This document shows positions 1 through 5,749 of a stretch of DNA of 15,096 nt, one piece after another; the stretch's first letter is position 1, and every line of letters starts with the position of its first letter. Where the stretch lies: positions 1-15,096 of the forward strand of contig CABIXY010000016.1 of NCBI GenBank assembly GCA_902362805.1. The letters run 5' to 3'. Both the position numbers and the translations under genes were made by a program. The notes below the pieces were generated by a model that saw nothing but the letters and a program-made list of their open reading frames with translations, ran no database searches and was not told the origin of the DNA. The DNA comes from Eubacteriaceae bacterium. GTDB taxonomy: Bacteria > Bacillota > Clostridia > Peptostreptococcales > Anaerovoracaceae.

Positions 1-51
1 ATAGGGTTTCTGTATTTAGTGTGTGCTTCTCCCGTGACTACCATATTTTGC
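1..51 (+). other. CRISPR leader end, array 1 (cut by window edge)
   Basis: These 51 bases match 4181-4233, just before the second array, with only a few differences, so they are the repeat-proximal end of a duplicated leader. The second copy ends in GCATG before its first repeat where this one ends in GCG, so two bases are missing at the leader-repeat junction. The upstream part of the leader lies outside the window. Confidence 0.8.
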
Positions 52-210
52 GTCGCATCCCCATGGATGCGTGGATTGAAATTTCATTATTATCATTGCT
101 GTTCATCCTCCTATCGCATCCCCATGGATGCGTGGATTGAAATATTATAGACAATGCTGCTGCGTTTGATATTGTACAGGTCGCATCCTCATGGATGCGT
201 GGATTGAAAT
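52..210 (+). CRISPR. Type I-C-like CRISPR mini-array 1, three repeats
   Basis: Three near-identical 31-base repeats lie at 52-82, 113-143 and 180-210. Each has the hairpin arms CGCATCC and GGATGCG around a four-base loop and ends in GGATTGAAAT, which is typical of type I-C repeats. Spacers are 83-112 (30 bases) and 144-179 (36 bases). Repeats 1 and 2 carry CCCATGG where repeat 3 and all of array 2 carry CTCATGG. Repeat 2 has A instead of G as its first base and follows a short spacer, suggesting a small deletion there. No cas gene is present. The last repeat ends about 65 bp before the promoter of the toxin-antitoxin pair downstream, with no terminator seen between. Confidence 0.93.
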
Positions 211-274
211 TTACAATGGATCTTAGAGGGGAAGGTAATGCTGGAATTTAAATGATGATATTAAATATGTAATA

Positions 275-308
275 TTGACAAGTTATTTTACGTACGGTAT
301 AATGTACA
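275..308 (+). promoter_or_regulatory. Consensus sigma-A promoter and likely YefM operator
   Basis: TTGACA at 275-280 and TATAAT at 298-303 are both exact consensus, with the optimal 17-base spacing. TGTACA at 303-308 overlaps the last base of the -10 box. TGTACA is, from memory, the core of the palindromes bound by the E. coli YefM-YoeB complex, so autorepression by occlusion of the -10 fits. A second palindromic hexamer, CGTACG, lies at 291-296. Confidence 0.85.
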
Positions 309-325
309 TATTGGAGGTGGAGATA

Positions 326-574
326 TTGATTAATACGAACATAACAAACTTTCGGAAGGATATCTACAATATTCTTGAAAAAACAATCAGATTTAATGAA
401 CCCATTAATGTTACTACAAAAGACGGCAACGCGGTAATTCTTAGTGAAGAAGAGTATAACAGCATTATGGAGACACTGTATTTATCGTCATTACCAGGCA
501 TGAAGGAAACGATCGTGGAAGGTCTTAAGACCCCTATTTCGGAATGTGCCAGTGAGAATGAGGTAGAGTGGTAG
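326..574 (+). CDS. yefM: Phd/YefM-family antitoxin
   Basis: Predicted 82-residue antitoxin of the Phd/YefM family. These proteins bind their own promoter through the N-terminal domain and neutralise the toxin with the C-terminal tail. The body (INTNITNFRKDIYNIL, then VILSEEEYNSIMETLYL) has the usual YefM layout, with the conserved (S/T)NFR and SEEEY(N/E)S stretches, followed by a charged tail ending NEVEW. I choose the TTG start at 326 because a strong GGAGGTGG site lies at 313-320 and the promoter -35/-10 occupies 275-303, so upstream in-frame starts would lie inside the promoter. It overlaps or nearly abuts the toxin gene that follows, as expected for translational coupling. Family assignment is by recognised sequence pattern; the exact start is inferred. 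Confidence 0.9.
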   Translation: MINTNITNFRKDIYNILEKTIRFNEPINVTTKDGNAVILSEEEYNSIMETLYLSSLPGMKETIVEGLKTPISECASENEVEW

Positions 575-576
575 AC

Positions 577-840
577 ATGTATGATGTAGTATATACAAAA
601 AAGGCTTTGAGCGATATTCCGAAGCTGAAGGCTTCAAAATTGGATACAAAAGTTAAGATGCTGATCAGTCTGATTAAACAGGATCCTTATCAGAGTCCTC
701 CACAATTTGAAAAACTGCTTGGTGATATGGCAGGGGCTTTTTCAAGGAGGATCAATCACAAGCATAGACTGGTGTATGAAGTTCTTGAAGAAAAAAAGAC
801 TGTTAAGATTATCAGTATGTGGTCGCATTATGAATTCTAG
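577..840 (+). CDS. yoeB: Txe/YoeB-family toxin, RelE-like mRNA endonuclease
   Basis: Predicted 87-residue ribosome-dependent mRNA interferase of the YoeB/Txe branch of the RelE superfamily. Such toxins cleave mRNA in the ribosomal A site and are held inactive by YefM. The C-terminal half has the signature FEKLLGDMAGAFSRRINHKH, then RLVYEV, and ends SMWSHYEF. Glu45, Arg64 and His84 sit where YoeB has its catalytic Glu, Arg and His, so the toxin looks intact. I prefer ATG at 577, giving MYDVVYTKKA, which fits the family N-terminus. A GTG at 568 would add three residues and overlap the antitoxin by 7 bp. It forms a two-gene operon with the antitoxin and is followed by a palindromic terminator. 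Confidence 0.92.
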   Translation: MYDVVYTKKALSDIPKLKASKLDTKVKMLISLIKQDPYQSPPQFEKLLGDMAGAFSRRINHKHRLVYEVLEEKKTVKIISMWSHYEF

Positions 841-876
841 ATAACCGTCAAAGTACATCAATTTAAGAATGATGAA

Positions 877-902
877 AAGAAGGCCGGAATTCCGGCCTTC
901 TT
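877..902. terminator. Bidirectional palindromic terminator, module 1
   Basis: A perfect 26-bp palindrome with half-site AAGAAGGCCGGAA lies between two convergent genes. Both strands give a GC-rich stem flanked by A and T runs, so it can terminate both the toxin operon and the surface-protein gene. The same 26 bases recur at 5691-5716 in module 2. Confidence 0.88.
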
Positions 903-930
903 GGTATTTTTGAAAGTATCCATTTAAAGC

Positions 931-2223
931 TTATTTAGCAGTTCTGATTGCTTTCAATGACCACTGAGTATAAACGGTCTTTCCGTCAATGACTCTGTAG
1001 CCACGAACCTTGTAGTAGTATCTAGTACCCTTCTTTAGGTTCTTCTTGTTGTCCATGTAAGTCTTCTTAGTGGTTCCCATCTTGCTGTATCCACTGTTTC
1101 TCTTAGTGGATCTGTATACCTGGTATCCGTCAACCTTAAATCCATAGGACTTCTTCCAAGAAACTCTTGTTCTGCCTTTATAAGCCTTCGAAGAAGCTTT
1201 GATTGTGGTATCCCTTACGCCATCCTTGAGGTAGTCGTTCTGGAATTTTTCAGCATACTGATTCAGAACATACAGTTTCACATAAACTGTACCATCCTTA
1301 TCCAGAATTTCTTTCGCTTCATCACTCAGTGCATTGTAAGCTTTGAATGCATCCTGTACAGCCTTAGCTTCTGCCTTTGTCGTTACATCTGCAGGGAGTG
1401 TCATTACGACCTTGCTGAATTCCTTAGCCTGTGCTGCTGCGAGTTTTGCTTCGATTGCCTTTACTGCACCTGCGTTAACTCCTACTGGCTCAACAATTGT
1501 GCTTGCTTCTGGGTCTGAATAATAAGCAACGAATGCATCATATGCTTCTCTTAACGCTTTCACTGCATCGGCATCAGTCCCAGTGATTGTCTTTGCATTA
1601 AGAACATCATAAGCATCTTTCACAGCCTTGGCTTCTGCAGTTTTAATGTAGTCATAGTTGCTATCTATCAGAGTTTTTGCTGAAGTGATTGCAGTATCAG
1701 CAGTACATCCCATCTCAGTAAGATAATCATTATACTCTTTGATTGCAGCTTTCAGTTCAGCAACCTTTTCTTTATCTGCAACAGTGACCTTGTTACCCAT
1801 TGCAGTTGCTTTATCCTCAAGATCCTTTTTCCATGCCTTTACTTCTGCCTTTGTCTTCAGAGCATCTACCGTTGCTTTTGCTTCGGCATATTTCTCGTCT
1901 AACTCAGCCGCACTGTATGCTTTTTTCAGCTCAACCTTCAGAAGATTCTTTATTGTTACAGCTACATAAACGTCACTATCTTCTTTAGCCATTTTAGCAA
2001 GTTTGTAATCAACATATGCATTGACATCTGTCAGATAAGTGTTATACGTTGCATATAATGAACCGTTTGCTGCATATAAAGCAGCTCTTTCAGCAGTCGT
2101 CATGACTGCATCGAACTTCTTATAGGCATCAAGGAATGCATTTTCTGCTTCTGTAACCGTTGATGCAGCTTTGATTGCAGCTTTAGCATCTGCAGCGATG
2201 GTTCTGATTTCAGCATATTTCAC
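931..2223 (-). CDS. Surface protein 1, C-terminal part cut off by an in-frame TGA
   Basis: This 430-residue frame is the C-terminal part of surface protein 1. It is in the same frame as the upstream half at 2257-3786, separated by one TGA and 11 further sense codons. It aligns along its length with the second half of the 964-residue paralogue at 5750-8644. Ala/Lys-rich helical segments come first, with elements such as [14 protein letters not shown] and [13 protein letters not shown]. The last 92 residues or so form an Fn3-like domain ([17 protein letters not shown], then YQVYRST, then [13 protein letters not shown]). The only upstream start, GTG at 2223, has no recognisable ribosome site, so independent translation is unlikely. 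It has no signal peptide of its own. It would be made only by readthrough, reversion or gene conversion. It may instead be a dead fragment. Confidence 0.75.
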   Translation of the reverse strand: MKYAEIRTIAADAKAAIKAASTVTEAENAFLDAYKKFDAVMTTAERAALYAANGSLYATYNTYLTDVNAYVDYKLAKMAKEDSDVYVAVTIKNLLKVELKKAYSAAELDEKYAEAKATVDALKTKAEVKAWKKDLEDKATAMGNKVTVADKEKVAELKAAIKEYNDYLTEMGCTADTAITSAKTLIDSNYDYIKTAEAKAVKDAYDVLNAKTITGTDADAVKALREAYDAFVAYYSDPEASTIVEPVGVNAGAVKAIEAKLAAAQAKEFSKVVMTLPADVTTKAEAKAVQDAFKAYNALSDEAKEILDKDGTVYVKLYVLNQYAEKFQNDYLKDGVRDTTIKASSKAYKGRTRVSWKKSYGFKVDGYQVYRSTKRNSGYSKMGTTKKTYMDNKKNLKKGTRYYYKVRGYRVIDGKTVYTQWSLKAIRTAK

Positions 2224-2256
2224 TGAATCATAAAGGGCAAGTGTTGAGGCATCAGT

Positions 2257-2259
2257 TCA
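2257..2259 (-). other. In-frame TGA interrupting surface protein 1
   Basis: The frame reads S-Y-P-N-V-T-K-TGA-T-D-A-S and then continues open into the C-terminal half. In the intact paralogue the aligned codon is TGG for Trp532 (7049-7051). After this point the two proteins run for almost the same length, 441 against 432 residues. A single TGG to TGA change therefore explains the split without any frameshift. Confidence 0.85.
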
Positions 2260-3786
2260 TTTCGTTACGTTTGGATAAGAAACTTTGTTAACCTTTACGG
2301 TGTCTGCTGTAACTCCAATCAGGTCAGCCTTCACGTCCTTCAGATATTTTTCTGCAGAAGTGATATTAAGCGTTACAGCATCAACCGCAGCAGTACTTCC
2401 CGCTCCATAGACAGATTCAATTGCATCTTCTAATGCTTTCTGGATTTCTACGACAGTGATTCCTGTAATTGCGATAGAATCTTCTGCAAGTTTTGCTTCT
2501 GCTGTCAGTTCCTCTATCTTCTGTGCCATGGCTCCTGCAAGAGTTACCGCGGCACCCTCATCCGTACTGGACACCTGTGCCCACATATTTGCAAAGTTAT
2601 CCCAAGGGGACGTTGCTGTGAAAGCACCATTTGCATCGAACGAACCGAACGTAGCAGACTTTTTAACAGCATTTGCTTTGTATGTAAGCACCTGCTCAAG
2701 GGCTGCATATCCCTTTTCCGTTGTTGCCATTATTTTCTTGGCAGCATCAATCTTTGTCTGATCCGGTTTATCTGCGAGCTGCTCCTTTACGATGTCTTTC
2801 TGAGCTTGAACATATGCTGCATTTGCTGCTAACGCATCTGCAACACCTGTTTTGATTGCTGCAAGGACTTTGCTCTTTGCAAGTTCAAACTTTACAGCTT
2901 CTGTCATCTGGCCTTTTGTTGTTTCAATGCCACTCAGGCCCGGAGGAGTCGCTTTCTGATCTGCAGTGATTAAAGTACCAGTGTCAGAGGCGGCATTGAC
3001 ACCTTTCACATAAATAGCTACGATTTTATCGTATTCTGTCTTTACTGCTGCAAGTGCAGCAGCAGAAGCAATTGTTATGTTATTTACGGCCGTGATGTTC
3101 GCATTAAGGACACTGCTTGCCAGGTCATAATTGCTCTGTGCGGCTCCTTCAGCGATATCCTTTGAATATACACTGAGGTTATAAGCTGCCAGATCCTTCA
3201 GTGTCTTCTCTTTGGTCAGTTTAAACTGTTCTCTTGCAAATTCATTATCAAGAGTTGTAGTTCTGGAGCCTCCAGAGACATAAGTACTATACAAGTTGCC
3301 TGTGGCTGCATTATCATCCGTAAAGACAATTGCTGCGATTGCTTCAATATCGTCTTTGAATGAAATATAGCCTGAATCTAATTCACCCTGGGTTTTTGCT
3401 GCTGAGGCACCCAGAAATTTGGTACCTCCTGTTTCCAGCTTTGTAATCTCAGCACCCAGATTGTTAATTGCATCAACTCTGGCTTTTTCGATTAAAGCCT
3501 TGGTCGCTTTTGCTTTTTCTGTCAATACGTTCGTAACAGCTTCTTTTGAGATAAGTTCAGCATCACTGGTGAACTTATCTTTGTCATATGCTGCTATTGC
3601 ATTTTTTAGTGCCAGATCAACTGCATCATTAGCAGCCTCGGCAGCATCGTTGATCTTTGCTTCAGCTGCTACTTGCGTATACGTGTCATCACCATCTGGC
3701 GGAGCTGTAGCTCCTGCAAACGCAGTACCAACTGTGTAAGTGAAGACAACTGACAATGCAAGAAGCACTGTTAAAAATTTCTTCAT
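2257..3786 (-). CDS. Secreted surface protein 1, N-terminal part (truncated by TGA)
   Basis: This 509-residue secreted protein begins with a signal peptide ([15 protein letters not shown] onward, cleavage expected after AFA at residue 24) that is identical in all three surface genes here. The mature part is acidic, Ala/Lys/Asp-rich and helical. Elements shared with the paralogues include LSVYSKD, QSNYDLASSVL, ELAKSKVLAAIK and SIAITGITVVEI. It stops at a TGA where the paralogue has Trp, so it lacks the second helical half and the C-terminal Fn3-like domain. A GGGAGG ribosome site lies 10 bases before the ATG. It runs head-on toward the YefM/YoeB operon. There is no LPXTG motif, SLH domain or membrane anchor. 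Its function is unknown; cell-surface or secreted adhesin-like is the best description. No database family is certain. Confidence 0.85.
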   Translation of the reverse strand: MKKFLTVLLALSVVFTYTVGTAFAGATAPPDGDDTYTQVAAEAKINDAAEAANDAVDLALKNAIAAYDKDKFTSDAELISKEAVTNVLTEKAKATKALIEKARVDAINNLGAEITKLETGGTKFLGASAAKTQGELDSGYISFKDDIEAIAAIVFTDDNAATGNLYSTYVSGGSRTTTLDNEFAREQFKLTKEKTLKDLAAYNLSVYSKDIAEGAAQSNYDLASSVLNANITAVNNITIASAAALAAVKTEYDKIVAIYVKGVNAASDTGTLITADQKATPPGLSGIETTKGQMTEAVKFELAKSKVLAAIKTGVADALAANAAYVQAQKDIVKEQLADKPDQTKIDAAKKIMATTEKGYAALEQVLTYKANAVKKSATFGSFDANGAFTATSPWDNFANMWAQVSSTDEGAAVTLAGAMAQKIEELTAEAKLAEDSIAITGITVVEIQKALEDAIESVYGAGSTAAVDAVTLNITSAEKYLKDVKADLIGVTADTVKVNKVSYPNVTK

Positions 3787-3910
3787 TTTAAGAATTCCTC
3801 CCTCTTTTTTGTTCGTTTTGTAAGATTATAGTTATGCGCTTTTTTGCACAAAACTTACAAATGAAATGATAGTTCACAATGATCTTAGGGGAAAGGCATA
3901 GAGGTGTTGG
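3716..3910 (-). repeat. 195-bp identical 5' cassette, copy A
   Basis: Base-for-base identical to 8574-8768, and over its first 92 bases to 15005-15096, where the window ends. It holds the signal-peptide codons, ribosome site, promoter and about 50 bp further upstream. Identity stops abruptly at the signal cleavage site on one side and after GAGGTGTTGG on the other. Confidence 0.97.
3817..3861 (-). promoter_or_regulatory. Surface gene 1 promoter bracketed by inverted repeats
   Basis: On the minus strand a -35-like TTTTGT (3848-3853) and an exact TATAAT (3825-3830) are 17 bases apart, starting transcription about 30 bp before the start codon. TTTGTAAG at 3817-3824 and its reverse complement CTTACAAA at 3854-3861 sit exactly outside the -10 and -35 boxes. 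They look like two half-sites for a regulator. The -35 is weak, so activation or repression is plausible. The same arrangement is present upstream of surface gene 2. Confidence 0.65.
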
Positions 3911-4071
3911 GGCTTCGATGTTTCGGATGGGACTTTAGGGGTTTTTAATTGTTAAGAAACATGGAGGGAATGGGGCCATGGCTTTAGAGAATGTTCAAAT
4001 TAGGTGCTATTTCCAGAAGATTTATGGTAAAATGGAGGTATATAACAAGCGTGTAGTCAATGAAAACGCCC

Positions 4072-4233
4072 AGGTGCGAAAGGCAAGTGAACATGGAATC
4101 CCCGGGTCTTTCGCACCTCAATACGGTGAAATATGCCGAAAATATAGGAATGAATCATCACTTTAAAGACTTGGTCATATATATGGTTTCTGTATTTAGT
4201 GTATGCTTCTCCCATGACTACCATATTTTGCAT
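4072..4233 (+). other. Type I-C CRISPR leader, array 2
   Basis: An inverted repeat, AGGTGCGAAA at 4072-4081 and TTTCGCACCT at 4109-4118, encloses a segment containing CCCCGGG. This hairpin-like block is the usual feature found just before type I-C arrays. The last 53 bases match the leader end of array 1. In a complete locus cas2 would lie just upstream. Here 3911-4071 shows no recognisable cas remnant, and the next gene is the divergent surface protein gene. Confidence 0.75.
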
Positions 4234-4397
4234 GTCGCATCCTCATGGATGCGTGGATTGAAATACGGCAGAGCTGTACGAACTTGTCACGGACGTGATG
4301 GTCGCATCCTCATGGATGCGTGGATTGAAATCACGTTTTATTTGTAATTTTCTTGCCATCATTCCCGTCGCATCCTCATGGATGCGTGGATTGAAAT
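4234..4397 (+). CRISPR. Type I-C-like CRISPR mini-array 2, three repeats
   Basis: Three identical 31-base repeats lie at 4234-4264, 4301-4331 and 4367-4397, each with the CGCATCC/GGATGCG hairpin and GGATTGAAAT end. Spacers are 4265-4300 (36 bases) and 4332-4366 (35 bases). Array 1 uses the same repeat and the same leader end, so both would be read by the same Cas machinery. Spacer 1 reads openly as AELYELVTDVM, and the reverse strand of spacer 2 as GMMARKLQIKR, consistent with capture from coding DNA such as phage genes. No repeat follows after 4397. The array ends 166 bp before the HipA-like gene. Confidence 0.95.
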
Positions 4398-4562
4398 GCA
4401 GAATGATCTTGGGCAGGGATGTGGAAGTGCTAATAATTTGATGGCTATCAATATGGGCCAGGGACTGGGTATGAATTTTTTGGCATTGGTAGCGTATATT
4501 ATGCCTGAAAATTTGTATTTTGTGATATAATTATATTATAAAAGAATGCTGGGGGAAGACTG
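4398..4562 (+). promoter_or_regulatory. Region between array 2 and HipA-like gene, with probable promoter
   Basis: TTGTAT at 4513-4518 and TATAAA at 4537-4542 (18-base spacing) form a plausible promoter, with an alternative exact TATAAT at 4526-4531. A strong GGGGGAAG ribosome site lies about 5 bases before the ATG at 4563. AATGATCTT at 4402-4410 also occurs upstream of the surface genes. No terminator separates the array from the gene, so array transcripts could read into it. Confidence 0.5.
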
Positions 4563-5690
4563 ATGTTTTATACGTTGATGAACAAAGACAGGGAGACTGT
4601 CAGATTCAGGACTTACAGAAATGAATACGGATCGATTCGTGCAGATGGTGTCGAGGTATTGAGAGACGACCTGCTCCCGCCTGAATATACAGGTGATATC
4701 ATCCGATTCATTGATGGGAGGAAAGCGCCAAAACACAGGAAGCATGTCCAAAGCATCCTGAAGCAGCTGGGAGCGGAAGACGTGGAAGGGTACATCAGGG
4801 TCAGCAATGCGGCATCCCTTACAGATACGTTCTGGGTAAGGGATGAGGAGGCACCAAAGACCTGGGAAGAAGTATCCCTCTATCGGAATGACTTTGATGA
4901 AAATATCGCTCGCATTGCATTTGAAGGCGGATCAGGGACTCTGAGTACGACCACACCAGAACTTAGCGTAGATGGCAACTATGCAAAGTGTTGGATCAAA
5001 GAAGATCAGGGCCTGTTTCTACTAAAGCGGGGGAGTGAGACTTACGGCAGGGAGGTTTTTGCTGAATACTATGCGTCTCAACTGGCAGAAGCCATCTGCA
5101 ATGAATCAGTCAGATATGGCCTGGTTCGGCACCATGGGCATCTTGCAACAAAATGCAGGATTTTTACCAGTGAGGACAGGGGGTTCTCGCCAATGATGTA
5201 CCATGTGGAAAATCCACATTCCGTATCAGTCAGGGAGGCCCTGGCCATTATTGAAAAATATGGTGATGGGGAGAATTTCAGACGTATGATGGTGTTTGAT
5301 GCGCTAACCCTCAATATCGACCGGCATTTGGGCAATTTCGGCCTCCTGGTGGATAATGAAACCCTGGCGCCACTGGGTATGGCACCAGTCTTTGACCATA
5401 ATCGCTCAATGCTGTTCAACCTCAGTGATGAACGATTCATGGCGCAGGATATGGACGGCCTAATAGATATCTATCCCCGCCTGATGGGTGAATTTAATCT
5501 GAACGCCAATGATATGTTGACTGACGAAATTATAAACGATCTCCGAAATCTCTCCGGATTTCAATTCAGCAGGCATGGCAGATTTGACTGGCCTAAGGAA
5601 AGGCTTGGGAAATTTGAGCATTTTATAGATAGACAGATAGACAAGATTTTGAATCGGAAGAAACTGTTTATAAGCAGATTTGAACAATAA
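4563..5690 (+). CDS. HipA-like Ser/Thr kinase, stand-alone
   Basis: A 375-residue protein of the HipA kinase superfamily. HipA toxins phosphorylate targets such as glutamyl-tRNA synthetase and cause growth arrest; the target here is unknown. Residues 1-100 form a family-specific N-terminal region. A DGNYAKCWI segment and GLFLLKRGS around 150-158 supply the nucleotide-binding lysine region. NIDRHLGNFG at 251-260 is the catalytic loop with Asp253 and Asn258, and FDHNRSM at 277-283 is the metal-binding DFG-like site. All expected active-site residues are present. There is no HipB-type helix-turn-helix antitoxin gene beside it, which is unusual for a toxin but common in this Clostridia subfamily as I know it. 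The gene follows mini-array 2, and its stop codon TAA overlaps the shared terminator. It could also be a signalling kinase rather than a toxin. Confidence 0.85.
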   Translation: MFYTLMNKDRETVRFRTYRNEYGSIRADGVEVLRDDLLPPEYTGDIIRFIDGRKAPKHRKHVQSILKQLGAEDVEGYIRVSNAASLTDTFWVRDEEAPKTWEEVSLYRNDFDENIARIAFEGGSGTLSTTTPELSVDGNYAKCWIKEDQGLFLLKRGSETYGREVFAEYYASQLAEAICNESVRYGLVRHHGHLATKCRIFTSEDRGFSPMMYHVENPHSVSVREALAIIEKYGDGENFRRMMVFDALTLNIDRHLGNFGLLVDNETLAPLGMAPVFDHNRSMLFNLSDERFMAQDMDGLIDIYPRLMGEFNLNANDMLTDEIINDLRNLSGFQFSRHGRFDWPKERLGKFEHFIDRQIDKILNRKKLFISRFEQ

Positions 5691-5718
5691 AAGAAGGCCG
5701 GAATTCCGGCCTTCTTTT
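5689..5718. terminator. Bidirectional palindromic terminator, module 2
   Basis: A perfect 30-bp palindrome whose central 26 bp equal the module 1 terminator. It has flanking A and T runs on both strands and overlaps the stop codon of the HipA-like gene. It serves two convergent genes. Confidence 0.9.
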
Positions 5719-5749
5719 CATATATCGTTCAACATTCTTTTCAAACGAA

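Noticed and set aside
275..325. Longer N-terminus for the YefM-type antitoxin starting at TTG 275
   Set aside because: That TTG is the first half of the -35 TTGACA, and the extension would span the promoter; the family N-terminus matches the 326 start.
2257..2259. TGA as recoded Trp or selenocysteine
   Set aside because: Other genes here use TGG for Trp and end normally. No hairpin like a SECIS element was recognised, and the aligned residue is Trp rather than Cys. A point mutation is simpler.
3825..3831. The first seven bases of array 1 spacer 2 (ATTATAG) equal the -10 region of the surface promoter, suggesting crRNA control
   Set aside because: Seven bases are expected by chance about twice in this window, and the adjacent bases are AAG, not the TTC expected for type I-C.
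3817..3861. Invertible promoter for phase variation
   Set aside because: The repeats are only 8 bp and the segment about 45 bp, shorter than known invertible promoters, and no site-specific recombinase gene is in the window. An operator is more likely.
4060..4347. 95-residue open frame crossing the leader and array 2
   Set aside because: It runs through CRISPR repeats and spacers, has no ribosome site, and its protein shows the repeat-derived MDAWIE-type string. It is a chance frame.
4396..4530. 44-residue Gly/Met-rich open frame starting at the end of the last repeat (MQNDLGQGCGSANNLM onward)
   Set aside because: The ATG is formed by the repeat end plus one base, there is no ribosome site, and no family is recognised. 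It could be a fragment of an older gene or captured DNA, but support is too weak.
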